Shown here piece after piece: positions 29,601 to 39,332 of a stretch of DNA of 64,000 nucleotides (position 1 is the first letter of the stretch; each line of letters opens with the position of its first letter). Both the position numbers and the translations under genes were made by a program. The notes below the pieces were generated by a model. It made no database searches, was not told the origin of the DNA, and worked only from the letters and a program-made list of their open reading frames with translations. Origin of the DNA: Tritrichomonas musculus (taxonomy: Eukaryota; Parabasalia; Tritrichomonadida; Tritrichomonadidae); the NCBI GenBank assembly GCA_039105265.1, contig JAPFFF010000031.1:248001-312000 (forward strand), written 5' to 3'.

Positions 29601-32600
29601 CGATGATGACGAAGAAACCGGCTGTGATTGAAATTCGACTGATGATGCAGGAATTTCAATTGCAAGTGAATCCGAAGAAACCTTCAAAACAACCGAAACC
29701 TCGCTATTGTATTTATTTGTCTTTTCATTCTGTTCTTCGGTCTTTGGAAGCGACAAAATTGCTGTTGGCAAAGAAGGCTCAAGATCATCTCTAAAATGAG
29801 ATCCGCTATCATTATCATTTGATTGTTCTTTAATTAATTTCTGCTTCATTTGGATCAAGTCAGTAATTTGCTTCTGTATTTTTCCTTCCATTGCTGCGAT
29901 TTGCGAATGCTCCTCTGGTGTCAACGATAGAGAATTCTGAACATTGCAATAGTCATCTTGGAACATGACTGGATATTTCTCTTTGTCAATTGTCACGCTG
30001 CTGTGGCAGTGGGGACACTCAATGACGGGATCAACTGTCGTCGAAATTTCAGAGATTTTCGGATCAAATGATACATTCTGATGGCAGCTCGGACACTCGG
30101 CAATGTACGAGTCTTGTCTTTCACCATCTGGATTGATCTCAAAGATGCAATTCTGCCTGATGAAGCTGAGTTTGGTTAGCTTGATGATTTGTGGGTAGTT
30201 GTCATCGTATTCATATTCATATTCGTTTTCTGCATCTTCAACTTTTTCATTAGGCTTTCTATCGGTTAATTTTTCCCTTTGACTATTCAATCCAGTATTA
30301 TTTTGTTCTTTTTTAACATTTTTAGATTCTTCATTATCTTCTTTTTGATCTTCCTCTTCAATTTCATCATTATTAATAACGCTTTCTTTTCTAGATGATT
30401 TTATATTTTGACTTTGATTTTGTTTTTGTGTTGTTTTTTCTTCATTCGCCAGATTATCATTATTAGCATTTTCATCTTTGCTGTTTTCTTCGTTTTGTTG
30501 TTGTGAGTCATTGTTTGTTGTATCAATTGAACGATCAACATTTGTATTTTGTGATTCAGTATTTTCGTTATTTTTGACTTTTTTAACTTTCTTTTTGGGT
30601 TTTGGATATGAAATTTCGTCTGTTTGCGTAAAAACATCAAAAAGAACGATGTCCGCATTAAAACCTTCATTATTGGATTCTACTTCATTTGTATTTTTTC
30701 TACTTGAGCTTTTATTCAAAGTTCTTTGTCTTTTAGCACGGCCAGAGTTCAAATTATCTCTCAAAATGAGTTCTTCTTCTTTAATTACATTGGTGATATT
30801 AATTTCATTTCTGGAGAAAATGACGAAAGATTGTTTCTTGCATATTGGTTTTTGAATCTCATCTGTCTGAACTAATTGATCAGACGTCTCAGCAACATGC
30901 TCCTTTTGCTCATAATATTCAATTCGTGCTTTCATATCGTCGTATTCTTTCAATGTTTGGGATATCTGATTGGCTTGATTAGCAATTGATGATCTCATTG
31001 CTCGTATCAAGTCTTCGTTGTTATCATTTACTAAGTCCTTTCCATTATTTAGCTGTTGAAGGGTGAAACGTAGAAATTCATTTTCTCCACTTAAATCATT
31101 AATTTTCTCATTACATTCTGAAAGTCTTGATTCAACTTCATTCAAAGGAATAAATTGTCTATCTATAGTGTCAAAAACTTTTGAATCATTAGATTCGACA
31201 AGTTTAAGAGTTGATATGATTGTCTTATCAACATCATCAGTTTCTTTAGCAGGCTTGTCAGAAGATAATAATGAAGATTTTAATTGGATCAAGTTTTCCA
31301 TTATTCCTCTTCGAAGATCAGAAAATTTTTCATTCAGATTTGTTTGAAAAGTATCTTTCAGTTTTTCGATTTCCCAATTTTTAGCTTGCTCAATGCATTG
31401 TCGCTGCGATTTTAGCAATATAGCATATTTTTCTGAAACATCTTTCTCTATTTCTCTTTTCTTTAACTGAAGAATCGAATCTGCAAGAACATCATCTTCA
31501 TCGCCATTATCCTCAACAGTAGTTTCATTAAAATCATCAGGAATTTCATCAAGTAAGTCATTATCTTCAATGATCCCTTTTAATGTATCTCTTTCTGATT
31601 CAATTCTATGTAGCTTTCCTTCTAAGCGAACCATTTTGGCTTCAAATCTGGCTTTTAAATCAGTTAAATCTGTCGCTGCTTTATCTTGAATATCGATAAT
31701 TTTTCTTGAAAAATCTTCCTCGATTTCAATTCTTTTCTCTTCTACATGCATTTCAAGATCTTTTTCAGAGCTTTCTTGAAGCCTTTTATGATCAGTTAGC
31801 ATTTGAGATATTTTGGTCTCATAATGCTTTGTGAGCAAACTTAAACGGTTGCCATTTGATATACGTAAGTTTTCAATCTCTTCTTGGCATTCTTTTTTAA
31901 TAATTGCAATTTCATTTAAATGCTGATTATTAAGCTCGTTGATGGCAGCTTGAGTTTCGCCAGCATCCACAGCTTTCATTAATTCTGCCATTTGCTTTTT
32001 ATATCGTTTTTCTACGTTTTCGACGGCTTTTGAAACATTAGTTCGATTAGTTTCTAGTATAGTTTGAATTTTTTCTTCATACTCTCTTTTGGTTTCGTTG
32101 ATTGCTTCAATAACAGCAGAGTTTTCTTGACTCTTTTGTAACTTTTCATATTCATCGGACTTGTCTTTTAATTTCTTTTCGAGTAACGCGTATCGTTCAT
32201 TTGTACTTGATAGAGTTTGTTCAATGCTCTTTTTAGTACGGTCTAATAATTGTAGTTTATTTTCAAGAGTGAATCCATTTTGCGTTTCTTTTCGGAGTTG
32301 AAGTATCGTTTCATTCAATTCCTCTTTGAGTGAAGATATTGTTTCTGCCATTGATCTAATTCGTGTATCAAGTTCAAAATCTTTCTCGAGCGAACTGGCA
32401 ATTAATTCTTCTTGTTTTTCTGGATCTTCTTCTTCGTATGGCTGTTGCTGTTGTTGCTGCTGTTGAGGTTGTCGAGCTGTTTTAGATTCTACTGCTATTT
32501 CAGTGATTGTACTTTTTAAATCAATAATTTTTGCATCTTTTTCGCATATGGTTCGTTGATAATTCATAATATCTTTTTCATCTTTTTGTAGATTTTTAAG

Positions 32601-33350
32601 TTGTCTTTTCCTATTACTTTTTTGAACTTCGATAGTTTTGTTAAGTTCATCTATTGTTTCTTCTTGTTCTGTAATTTTTCTTCTCATATCTCGTATTTGA
32701 CGCGTTAAATTGTCAACAACTGATCGATGGAGCAACTGTAGTTGTTCTGAATTCATTTCTCGTGTTTCGAATGAACTATTGATCATTTCAGCAAGCTGAG
32801 TTACATCGACATTATATGTATCTTTAAGATTTTTTACTTCGCCGTCTCCTTCCGCTTCAGATTTTTTCGTTAAAGAATCAAACCATGATCTGAGAGAATC
32901 AAGCATTTTTTCTTGAGCATCAGTATTTCCACTATGATCATTGATCATTGAACCTAAACGTAGCTTGGCTTCAAATAACGCATCGTCGTCATGATAATTG
33001 CCAAAAAATTCATCCTCTTGTTCAAGAATATCCATCAAATTAACTAATAATTCTTGATCACTTATTTCATAACTCATAATCATTTGCCGTATTCGTTGAG
33101 CTGATTGATCTATTTGAGCAAACGGGCTCTTTGTTTCATCAGTTGGTTCAAATTTAACAGCTGGGTCAACTTCAAGGCTTTCCCATATGTTATTTGCTTT
33201 TTTATCATTATAATACCAAGAATCAGGAATATTATCTTTAATTGCTTTGTTTGATTGTGTATCATTATATTTAATAATTTTGCGATGCTTTTCAAGACCA
33301 CTTTTTGATTCACGAGCCTTTGATTTAGAAGGGTAAAACAAAGGATTCAT
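26640..33350 (-). CDS. Giant coiled-coil protein with a central double zinc-ribbon-like motif, 2236 residues
   Basis: Starts at ATG 33350 (MNPLFYPSKSKARESKSGLEKH). Long coiled coils occupy about residues 195-970, 1590-1800 and 1980-2110. At about 1080-1120 two CPxC motifs (CPSCHQNVSFD and CPHCHSSVTID) form a zinc-ribbon-like pair set between disordered segments. A polyQ run lies near residue 300 and an eight-residue NSNLNS repeat near 1305-1375. The C-terminal about 130 residues are basic and unstructured. No catalytic motif or membrane segment is seen. It is a probable scaffold of the cytoskeleton or a mitotic/flagellar structure, judging only from architecture and neighbours. The ORF is uninterrupted over 6.7 kb, which supports a real gene. 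Confidence 0.85.
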   Translation of the reverse strand: MNPLFYPSKSKARESKSGLEKHRKIIKYNDTQSNKAIKDNIPDSWYYNDKKANNIWESLEVDPAVKFEPTDETKSPFAQIDQSAQRIRQMIMSYEISDQELLVNLMDILEQEDEFFGNYHDDDALFEAKLRLGSMINDHSGNTDAQEKMLDSLRSWFDSLTKKSEAEGDGEVKNLKDTYNVDVTQLAEMINSSFETREMNSEQLQLLHRSVVDNLTRQIRDMRRKITEQEETIDELNKTIEVQKSNRKRQLKNLQKDEKDIMNYQRTICEKDAKIIDLKSTITEIAVESKTARQPQQQQQQQQPYEEEDPEKQEELIASSLEKDFELDTRIRSMAETISSLKEELNETILQLRKETQNGFTLENKLQLLDRTKKSIEQTLSSTNERYALLEKKLKDKSDEYEKLQKSQENSAVIEAINETKREYEEKIQTILETNRTNVSKAVENVEKRYKKQMAELMKAVDAGETQAAINELNNQHLNEIAIIKKECQEEIENLRISNGNRLSLLTKHYETKISQMLTDHKRLQESSEKDLEMHVEEKRIEIEEDFSRKIIDIQDKAATDLTDLKARFEAKMVRLEGKLHRIESERDTLKGIIEDNDLLDEIPDDFNETTVEDNGDEDDVLADSILQLKKREIEKDVSEKYAILLKSQRQCIEQAKNWEIEKLKDTFQTNLNEKFSDLRRGIMENLIQLKSSLLSSDKPAKETDDVDKTIISTLKLVESNDSKVFDTIDRQFIPLNEVESRLSECNEKINDLSGENEFLRFTLQQLNNGKDLVNDNNEDLIRAMRSSIANQANQISQTLKEYDDMKARIEYYEQKEHVAETSDQLVQTDEIQKPICKKQSFVIFSRNEINITNVIKEEELILRDNLNSGRAKRQRTLNKSSSRKNTNEVESNNEGFNADIVLFDVFTQTDEISYPKPKKKVKKVKNNENTESQNTNVDRSIDTTNNDSQQQNEENSKDENANNDNLANEEKTTQKQNQSQNIKSSRKESVINNDEIEEEDQKEDNEESKNVKKEQNNTGLNSQREKLTDRKPNEKVEDAENEYEYEYDDNYPQIIKLTKLSFIRQNCIFEINPDGERQDSYIAECPSCHQNVSFDPKISEISTTVDPVIECPHCHSSVTIDKEKYPVMFQDDYCNVQNSLSLTPEEHSQIAAMEGKIQKQITDLIQMKQKLIKEQSNDNDSGSHFRDDLEPSLPTAILSLPKTEEQNEKTNKYNSEVSVVLKVSSDSLAIEIPASSVEFQSQPVSSSSSRRISSRLDSASTLSSRSFISKFDQENGQINSAEQQIDKEISKLIEFKQELLSKKSSTKNSNMNSAKNSNLNSTKNSNLNSAKNSNLNSTQNSNLNSAKNSNLNSTQNSNLNSAKNSNLNSNLNSNMNSDNEDENSSSNPSRKLKLEEMPQSGSNGSNGAAIGNIAADLQMNDVQLQRSAKTAEKENETQNADKKAATFVQSQHSHGLVVQASSDYFSPLKKSNLTIGGAAIFNKGQVPPTVDDYLKSLAIQTVSEIDVSIENDSIAPIKKLETIEKAVLTLSTLNAFSSSNENQLLATNIIQKAQSLKDIDPSQIPSEEVEEVVQSARKLLVSLCHENELEQVNIKPLSQEAGGFLSDDVEQLRDENLKYKNEIIFINEKQAKLKEEVQDLNDSTKELKLKHEEIIFSLQKIIGNIVKSIQNGEGKLDTNSLNTLKDQAKYLIGSMKEKENLEADNKETNELLKERDIEIISLNHAIQNKEGQIQDLSTKLSQLTAHVENINLHNQGQQFNVENLEKMNKENKKVIDQMSDALFKMKDNSEELQRKLDQLELDNQQLQNKMVMKESEVPIAYSFIKPFIIFDTVIESSLPSKGFTLIPGKNRYDQTASQKVSSNDENSTEKIRVKYNQTNQQQLVSGSPKLIVPKTSQARSRLTKNSASTSNKTSVNNNNDLGYIDFVPVHGEDPKSLIYIKKMRNNDNRGYYDRHPVNGNVVLQKTVTNLNRRIFSLQTILQAKAHEMIKLRDQKSEARQNLYKTAIQLQRVQKELVRSQTNSMLADEKLNKAYKIIEERDAEIRELRDLIRQLRTAAAQPALMHHVMSNIAEDQSNLAAMRAFRGQTTLNEMAKSYNVDSTLKRFAQRQMAVVKRWEKRRKDLIRQQQSHLLAVLAGMSLIASPDKNKKQNTKNENPDDQINEEIVKKYSSRKAITVTPMATKNKSKKHPKKESTPNIISTNQNAEFDSSWKNANSSHPRIPDGMKDGVIAQPL
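29221..29432 (-). repeat. 24/48-bp minisatellite coding for NSNLNS(A/T)K repeats
   Basis: Alternating 24-bp units, GAATTCAAATTAGAATTC followed by TTTGCT or TTGGTT on the plus strand, are arranged as a 48-bp higher-order repeat. They encode about eight to nine eight-residue repeats inside the giant coiled-coil gene. The low-complexity, in-frame tract is probably length-variable between strains. Confidence 0.85.
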
Positions 33351-33570
33351 GAATTAGAAAAAAATATAAATTGATTTTGCTCGTTATTTGATTTCAGAAA
33401 ATTGAAAGAGTCTGAAAAAAAATAATATTCAGTTTATCTCCAAAAATATAAAAAAATGCTTATATTTAAATATATAAATAAAAAGTACAGATGATGTATT
33501 TTGGAAAAAAAAAATTAAGTATTGAAAAAAAAACACAGATAAATTTATATAACAAATAGAAAATATAAAC

Positions 33571-36387
33571 TTAGACTATTGCAGGAACTCGAGCTGATTT
33601 TCTCGAATGGTCAAATCTTGGTGTCTGAATTGGTTTGGTTAGTTTCTTTCTTAATGATCCCAAATTAGGTCTCTGATATCTTTGAGAATTAGGTGGTGGT
33701 GGATTTTTCAAAGATTCAACATCTTCAATTCTGATCTTAGGAACATCAGGAGCTCCTCTTGGAGCTCTTGGTGGATGTGGCTTAAAACCTCCACCAAGAG
33801 CCTTAGCCGCAGATATATCATATGTATGTTCTCCTGCAGTAATTGGTGGTTCTGTAATGAAATAAGCCATTGGGTCAGCTTCATTATAATTAGCGGATTG
33901 TGTAGTTCTCTGAAAATCACGTGCACTTTGTGAGCCGTTTGTATTTTGTGAAAGCAATAATTGTTCTTGAGACTCTTGAGAACGAAGAGATCTTTGGGAA
34001 CGAGCTGAACGAGCTGTTTGTTGAGCAATTGTTGCCATTAGATCAAATGTAACTTCTTTCCGATCTGAAATATTCTTTTTAATAACTTTCATTCCTGATT
34101 GAGCTTCTGTAATATCAGTGTTTGTTTGAATAATTCTGTCTTTGATTGTTTTAATCATCTTGTCTTTTTGCTTTAAATCTTCTTTAAGAGCTTTGATGCA
34201 TTTTTCTGTTTCATCATTTGGTAAAGCGTTCGTTTGTGTTATTTTCATTGATTCTGCCTGCTTTTTAAGTTCATCGCGTTTATCTAAAAGTTTCCTGTGT
34301 TCAGCGTGAGCTTTGTTTAATTTATCATTTAAGTGATCAACAAGTTTGATGTTCATCATCTGTTCATGATCATATGCTTCAATTTCAAGCCAACGATGAA
34401 ATCCTCGTGTAATAGCTGATTCTTGATAAAGAGCAGTTGTTCGAACATTGGCAATCATCATATGCTCGTTTAACGTTTTATAAGTAATTTTTAGTTCATT
34501 GCAATATTTAACCTTATCTTCAAGATCTCTAGTCCTTTGATTTTCGATTTCGAGTTCATCATTCAAACTTTGAATAGTATCCATAACTCCATCGAAGTCG
34601 CGAGCTCTTTTGTCCATTAATGCTTTTGAATTCTTAATCTCGTCTTCTAACTCAGCGATTTCTCTAGTCTTTTCTGCAATTTGATTTTGTAAATCTGTTT
34701 TGCTTTCTTTTAAGCTCTGGAGTTCCTTTAAGTTTCCATTATGATCAAGAATTGTTTGATCAATGATTCTTTTCAAAGTTTGTTCTTCACACTGAAGATT
34801 ATTAATAACTTTAGAAGTTGTATTGATTCCATTGGTGCATTTTGTTCTCATTTCTAATAATGATTGAATAGCGGCTTTCATTTCATTAGCAAAAAAGTGG
34901 TCATGTGCGGTTTCTTTTGATATTTCTTCAACTCGTTCTGTCATACTCGCAATTGAATCGACGAGTTCTTTGTACTGAGCTTCAAGTTGTTGATGGTCTT
35001 GTGTTGCCATTTCATATTGTTTTTTCAATGAATTTCGTTCTTCCTTGACCTTTTCGATTTGGCTTGATTGTGCTTCTGTTTGCTTTCGTATTGAGCCTAA
35101 CTCTTCTATTCCTCTATCATTTTCTAATTTTGTCTTTTCAACTATTTCTGCTGTTGTCATGTAGTTTGCATTTGCTAATTTTCGTTGGTTAAGATGACCT
35201 TCAATTTCAGTATTAATAGAGTCCATTTTCTTTTTCATGTTAAATGTATGCTGTTTAGAAACAACTTGCTCGTGTATCAATGATTGCTTTTGCCCAATTA
35301 CTTCTAAAGTCTTGCATTCTTCTTCTTTCTTTTTATGCTGAACTTGTGTTAAATCTAATTTTGCCGCAGAAACTTTTCTAACTTCATTATATTTTTCTCC
35401 ATCTGATTTTGTTTGTTTTAGAGATAATTCGTATAATTTGACTTGTAGTCCATTGGATTGGTTTCTCAATTCATTTTTTTGTTTTGTTACTTCGCGATAT
35501 TTTTTCAGCATTTCTTTATATTCAGGAATTTCTTTTTTCCCATTTTGTTCAACTTCACTCAATGATGCTTTTAGTTGATGATATTTTTCTTCCTGTGTAT
35601 TTAGTTTTGCTATTTTTTCTTCATATATAACAGCACTTCGATCATTATTTTTCAAAGCAGATCTAAGTTCTTTTTCTTTTAAAGAAATTTTAAGTAAGAT
35701 TTTATCATATTGTGAGTGAAGCATTGAAATCTCCATATTAAGTTTGTCTAAAACTGTTTGGAGTTGATTATTTTTTTCTTTTTGCTTATCTATTTCTGTT
35801 GTATCAGATAAAGTTACTTTTAATTGTTCTGTTTCATCATCTTCTTTTTGAAGGTCTTTCTTTGTTTGTCTGTTGTTAACTCTCATTTCTTGAATTGACT
35901 GCTCCCATTGCTCGAGGGTATTAGAATTTTGTTCTAATTCTTCTTTGTATTTTTTATTAAGCTCTGCTATTGCTTCATATTTCCTATTTTTAGATCTAAA
36001 CTTTATTTTGAGTTCTTTAAACTCATCGTTTGAAGATTCAATATCTTTTCTGAGTTTAGCGATATCTTTCTTAAGTTCTTCAATCTGTTCTTCTGTAGTA
36101 CCTCCTACTGCTTTTTCCTCAAAATTTGTTTTAAATTGCTCTAATTCATTTCGTAAATTTTTTATAGTTTCACGTGATTTGTTTTCAGCATCACGAAGAT
36201 ATGCAGCTTGTCTTGTTGCTCGTGCGTATTCTGCTTTTAATCGATAAAGAGATTCTTGAGATTCGTCCGATTGATTAAGAAGATCATTTACTTTTGCAGC
36301 TTTCTTGATAAGATCGTTGCTCATTTGCTGAGATGACTCCATAAGTCGTATATTTTTATTGAAGATTGATTCGAATAAATCAAACAT
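33571..36387 (-). CDS. CFAP58-like flagellar coiled-coil protein
   Basis: About 938 residues from the first ATG (MFDLFESIFNKN). It is almost entirely coiled coil to about residue 770, followed by a low-complexity tail with Pro/Arg-rich segments (GGGFKPHPPRAPRGAPDVP). The segment GFHRWLEIEAYDHEQMMNI followed by a helix with KEDLKQKDKMIKTIKDRI resembles the HRW...LEGSDP region of CFAP58, an axoneme-associated protein of motile flagella. This match is by memory of the family, not a search. The frame stays open another 57 codons upstream without ATG (see findings), so the real N-terminus may be longer. Trichomonads are flagellated, which fits. Confidence 0.6.
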   Translation of the reverse strand: MFDLFESIFNKNIRLMESSQQMSNDLIKKAAKVNDLLNQSDESQESLYRLKAEYARATRQAAYLRDAENKSRETIKNLRNELEQFKTNFEEKAVGGTTEEQIEELKKDIAKLRKDIESSNDEFKELKIKFRSKNRKYEAIAELNKKYKEELEQNSNTLEQWEQSIQEMRVNNRQTKKDLQKEDDETEQLKVTLSDTTEIDKQKEKNNQLQTVLDKLNMEISMLHSQYDKILLKISLKEKELRSALKNNDRSAVIYEEKIAKLNTQEEKYHQLKASLSEVEQNGKKEIPEYKEMLKKYREVTKQKNELRNQSNGLQVKLYELSLKQTKSDGEKYNEVRKVSAAKLDLTQVQHKKKEEECKTLEVIGQKQSLIHEQVVSKQHTFNMKKKMDSINTEIEGHLNQRKLANANYMTTAEIVEKTKLENDRGIEELGSIRKQTEAQSSQIEKVKEERNSLKKQYEMATQDHQQLEAQYKELVDSIASMTERVEEISKETAHDHFFANEMKAAIQSLLEMRTKCTNGINTTSKVINNLQCEEQTLKRIIDQTILDHNGNLKELQSLKESKTDLQNQIAEKTREIAELEDEIKNSKALMDKRARDFDGVMDTIQSLNDELEIENQRTRDLEDKVKYCNELKITYKTLNEHMMIANVRTTALYQESAITRGFHRWLEIEAYDHEQMMNIKLVDHLNDKLNKAHAEHRKLLDKRDELKKQAESMKITQTNALPNDETEKCIKALKEDLKQKDKMIKTIKDRIIQTNTDITEAQSGMKVIKKNISDRKEVTFDLMATIAQQTARSARSQRSLRSQESQEQLLLSQNTNGSQSARDFQRTTQSANYNEADPMAYFITEPPITAGEHTYDISAAKALGGGFKPHPPRAPRGAPDVPKIRIEDVESLKNPPPPNSQRYQRPNLGSLRKKLTKPIQTPRFDHSRKSARVPAIV

Positions 36388-37237
36388 TGAATTCAAAGAT
36401 ACTAAATACTTTGACTCAGGATCGCCAGCTGATACTTCAGCATTTAGACGCGTAACAGCGGTTTTAATTTCTTTGCGGACTGAATCTTCTTCTTCGATAG
36501 AAAATAGGGGTTTCTCGTCTTTCGGATTCGTTCTTGGGAAGATTGAATTTTCAGATAATATACGTTAAATTAAAAATATTATGATTTTAAAAAATATTGA
36601 CCTTTTTGAGAATTTTAGACGATTATAATTCATTGAATCCTTATATATTTAACAGAAATTTTAAAATATTCATTTATTAATTTTTTAATTCTTCAATTCG
36701 AAAATAGTAAATATTTTAAGTAAAATTTGTAAGAAATAAAATATAAAATCTTTTTTTCAAAATATTTTCTATTTAATATGATCGTCATAATAGATATTAT
36801 TTCATGTTGCATTATTTGAAATGACAAATGCATTTTTTATTGAAGGGCATGATTAACTAGTTGTTAAATTAACTAGAACAAGCAAAATTATTTATTTAGA
36901 TCTTATTAATTTTTTCATCAATCATTGTATTATTAATTTTTTTTAGAAATTATGGTTTAAATAAAAACTTAGATGTTTAAAAATGCAATTATATCAACAT
37001 TTTCAGAGTTTTAAGCTCTCTGATGCATAGAAGGATATTTTCACTTTCATCAACGGTTTCTTTCCACCTAACATCAAATGGAAAGTTTTCACTTAAACTT
37101 CAAATAGAAAATAGTTTTATATAAAATATTTGGTAAAAAGATGATTTTGCAATAGTATTTCTTAAATGCATGCAGAAACAAGAATAATTGATTTTTGTCG
37201 CTTGAAATTTTGCTCATTTATTAGCACAATAAATTAG
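36388..37237. other. Divergent spacer between the CFAP58-like gene and the first Hsp70-like gene
   Basis: The first about 180 bases hold the open, ATG-less extension of the CFAP58-like frame. The rest is AT-rich with no gene. CGGTTTCTTTCCAC at about 37053 recurs at about 39698, so the duplicated segment upstream of the two Hsp70-like genes once reached farther. Confidence 0.5.
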
Positions 37238-38466
37238 GTGATACCGAATATTTAGTATTCAATTTTTAAATTTTGAATAAATATTGTCAATTATAAGGAC
37301 ATTTATACTCTGAAAATAAAATAAAAATTTGAGAAATTTTAAAAGAAAATCATATGATTAAAATTTATCATATTCACATCATTAAATAATAAGCTTAAGA
37401 ATGTTTTTATTAAATATACTTATTAATATCGTATCAAGTACTATTATTGGTATAGATTTAGGAAGTGATACTATTAAAGTAGCAGTTGGTTCACGTACGA
37501 AACCAGTCCACTTAGTCAAAAACTTATATTCGAACCAATGTACACCAAATATTTTCGCATATCGAGATGTAAATAACTGGGCGTTTGGAGAAGGAGCTAT
37601 TGACTTATGTCGAGTTTATCCAGAGTCGTGTGTTCGACAAATTCCTTTAGACAACAAATATTATTTCCAAGGTAAATCAATAAAAGGATATCAAATGATG
37701 GCATTAGCATTAACACAAATCGTTGAGAATGTTAAAACCACGGAAAACATTTACGACGAAGTCAAAGTTGTTATAGCCATTCCTCCGTCGATGACTAATC
37801 GTGAGAAAAGTTATTTATATTGTGCGATTACTATCGCCGGTATTAATTGTGTTCAATTTGTTACTACGACTTACGCCCCGATTGAGTTATATGTGAACGA
37901 ACGAAAATATGAATCCAATTATTATAATACTGCCACATTTGTTGATATTGGACATCAAGGAGTTCGAATTTCAGGTTTTGAATATACCGAATCTAAAATT
38001 GTTCAAAAGTTTGGAGAATACAACGACAACGCAGGTGGTAAAACCATTGATGAGAATCTAATTAAATTAATTATTAATAAATACAAATTTTATCTCTCTA
38101 ATGAAGAACAAACTAAATTACTAACTGAAGTTCGTAAAGCACGAGAACAATTAACACTTTACTCTAGAATATCATTTGATTTCCACAATACGAAAATCAC
38201 ATTAACACGAAAGGATATTGAAGACAGTTGTTATGAAATCAAAGAATCACTCAAAACTATGATTAATTCATTGAAAGCAAGCAATCCAAACCTTTTACTC
38301 TCAGGTTCGATTCAATTACTTGGAGGATGTTCTCGAATTCCATGTTTACAAGAATATCTTCGTCAACTTCTTCCAAACATTCGTCAACTTCGAACCATGG
38401 ATTGTAATTCAGCAGTTTGTATGGGTTCATGTTATCTTATTACAGCAGAAATTCCATCACAAATTC
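37238..38466 (+). repeat. Left copy of a 1.23-kb near-identical duplication (right copy 39726-40954)
   Basis: The sequence from GTGATACCGAA, 160 bp before the start codon, through codon about 355 of the first Hsp70-like gene is repeated at a constant offset of 2488 bp with very few changes. After that point the two genes diverge sharply. The pattern fits a recent gene conversion covering promoter and 5' half. Confidence 0.85.
37373..37386 (+). promoter_or_regulatory. Initiator-like element of the first Hsp70-like gene
   Basis: TTCACATCATTAAA, with TCA+1 at 37376, lies 25 bases before ATG 37401. It resembles the trichomonad initiator TCA+1 followed by pyrimidine and A/T. The same element is at 39861-39874 before the second gene. 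Functional use is inferred. Confidence 0.45.
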
Positions 38467-39332
38467 AATTACACGATTCATTAGTTACAACAGAATCAGT
38501 TCTCAATACAGGTGGAAAAGTTTACAAACTATTCACATATTCAAACACAGAAAGCTTTAATCCGGTTGTTCGTTTGAATAATGTTGATCCAAACCAATTA
38601 TTCCGACTTGTTGACAATGATCAAGATTTTACATTATTTTCAATCTTCGTTCCAAATGACCAATATCAATTTAATCCTTACTCTAATACGATTGATGTTG
38701 GATTTTCGTTAAACTATTATTTAATGCCGGTTCCAGATCAACCGTTACTTATTCAAAACGGCCAACAATTTCCACTCACTGTTGATTACAAGAAAGTAGG
38801 ATGGGAAGTTGATTCTGATGAATTAGCGTATTCCAAAACACTAGTTAATTCAATGATGCGTGGAATAAATAAAAGATTAAATCCAATTTCATCAGATCCA
38901 ATTGAAGATTATAAAGACTTCATTCAAAATAAGTTGAAAAAATTTGGATTTTTCAATTGGAGGAAATTAGCGTTTTATGGCGTTTGTCGTTCCATCAATT
39001 CAAAACGTAAAGCAATCAATCCTCCAAATGATCCAGTACAATTAAATCTGCTCCTTCAAGATTTTAGGTCGCTCGTTAGATTATCATTGAAAATAGATGA
39101 TAGTGATTACGATAATAATGGTGTTATTCAAAAAGCAGAAAGATTAAAAGCTATTGAAGAATTCCGTAGTCTTATTGAAGCCTGTAGAACTCTTCATGCA
39201 AGATATGATGATGTTGAACGTTGGGCAGAGAGGAATATTCAAACAGCATCAGTTGAACAGATTAAAGAGCAAATTAAAATCTTGCAAGAGAGAGGTAAAA
39301 AAGCTCAAGATCCATATTACACCAACTTGTAA
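37401..39332 (+). CDS. Hsp70/Grp170-like chaperone with signal peptide, copy 1
   Basis: 643 residues. A short hydrophobic N-terminus (MFLLNILINIVSS) is followed at once by the first ATP-phosphate motif IGIDLGSDTIKVAV, so the protein probably enters the ER. The second phosphate motif is VDIGHQGVRISGFEY, and the adenosine motif is LLGGCSRIPCLQEYL near residue 305. The nucleotide-binding domain covers about 15-365; a beta-rich segment and a helical C-terminal part with REQ/EEF heptads follow, as in Hsp110/Grp170. It lacks a KDEL-type end (it closes PYYTNL) and is shorter than typical Grp170. Likely role: nucleotide-exchange or folding chaperone in the secretory pathway. It is paired in tandem with a diverged copy. 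Confidence 0.85.
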   Translation: MFLLNILINIVSSTIIGIDLGSDTIKVAVGSRTKPVHLVKNLYSNQCTPNIFAYRDVNNWAFGEGAIDLCRVYPESCVRQIPLDNKYYFQGKSIKGYQMMALALTQIVENVKTTENIYDEVKVVIAIPPSMTNREKSYLYCAITIAGINCVQFVTTTYAPIELYVNERKYESNYYNTATFVDIGHQGVRISGFEYTESKIVQKFGEYNDNAGGKTIDENLIKLIINKYKFYLSNEEQTKLLTEVRKAREQLTLYSRISFDFHNTKITLTRKDIEDSCYEIKESLKTMINSLKASNPNLLLSGSIQLLGGCSRIPCLQEYLRQLLPNIRQLRTMDCNSAVCMGSCYLITAEIPSQIQLHDSLVTTESVLNTGGKVYKLFTYSNTESFNPVVRLNNVDPNQLFRLVDNDQDFTLFSIFVPNDQYQFNPYSNTIDVGFSLNYYLMPVPDQPLLIQNGQQFPLTVDYKKVGWEVDSDELAYSKTLVNSMMRGINKRLNPISSDPIEDYKDFIQNKLKKFGFFNWRKLAFYGVCRSINSKRKAINPPNDPVQLNLLLQDFRSLVRLSLKIDDSDYDNNGVIQKAERLKAIEEFRSLIEACRTLHARYDDVERWAERNIQTASVEQIKEQIKILQERGKKAQDPYYTNL

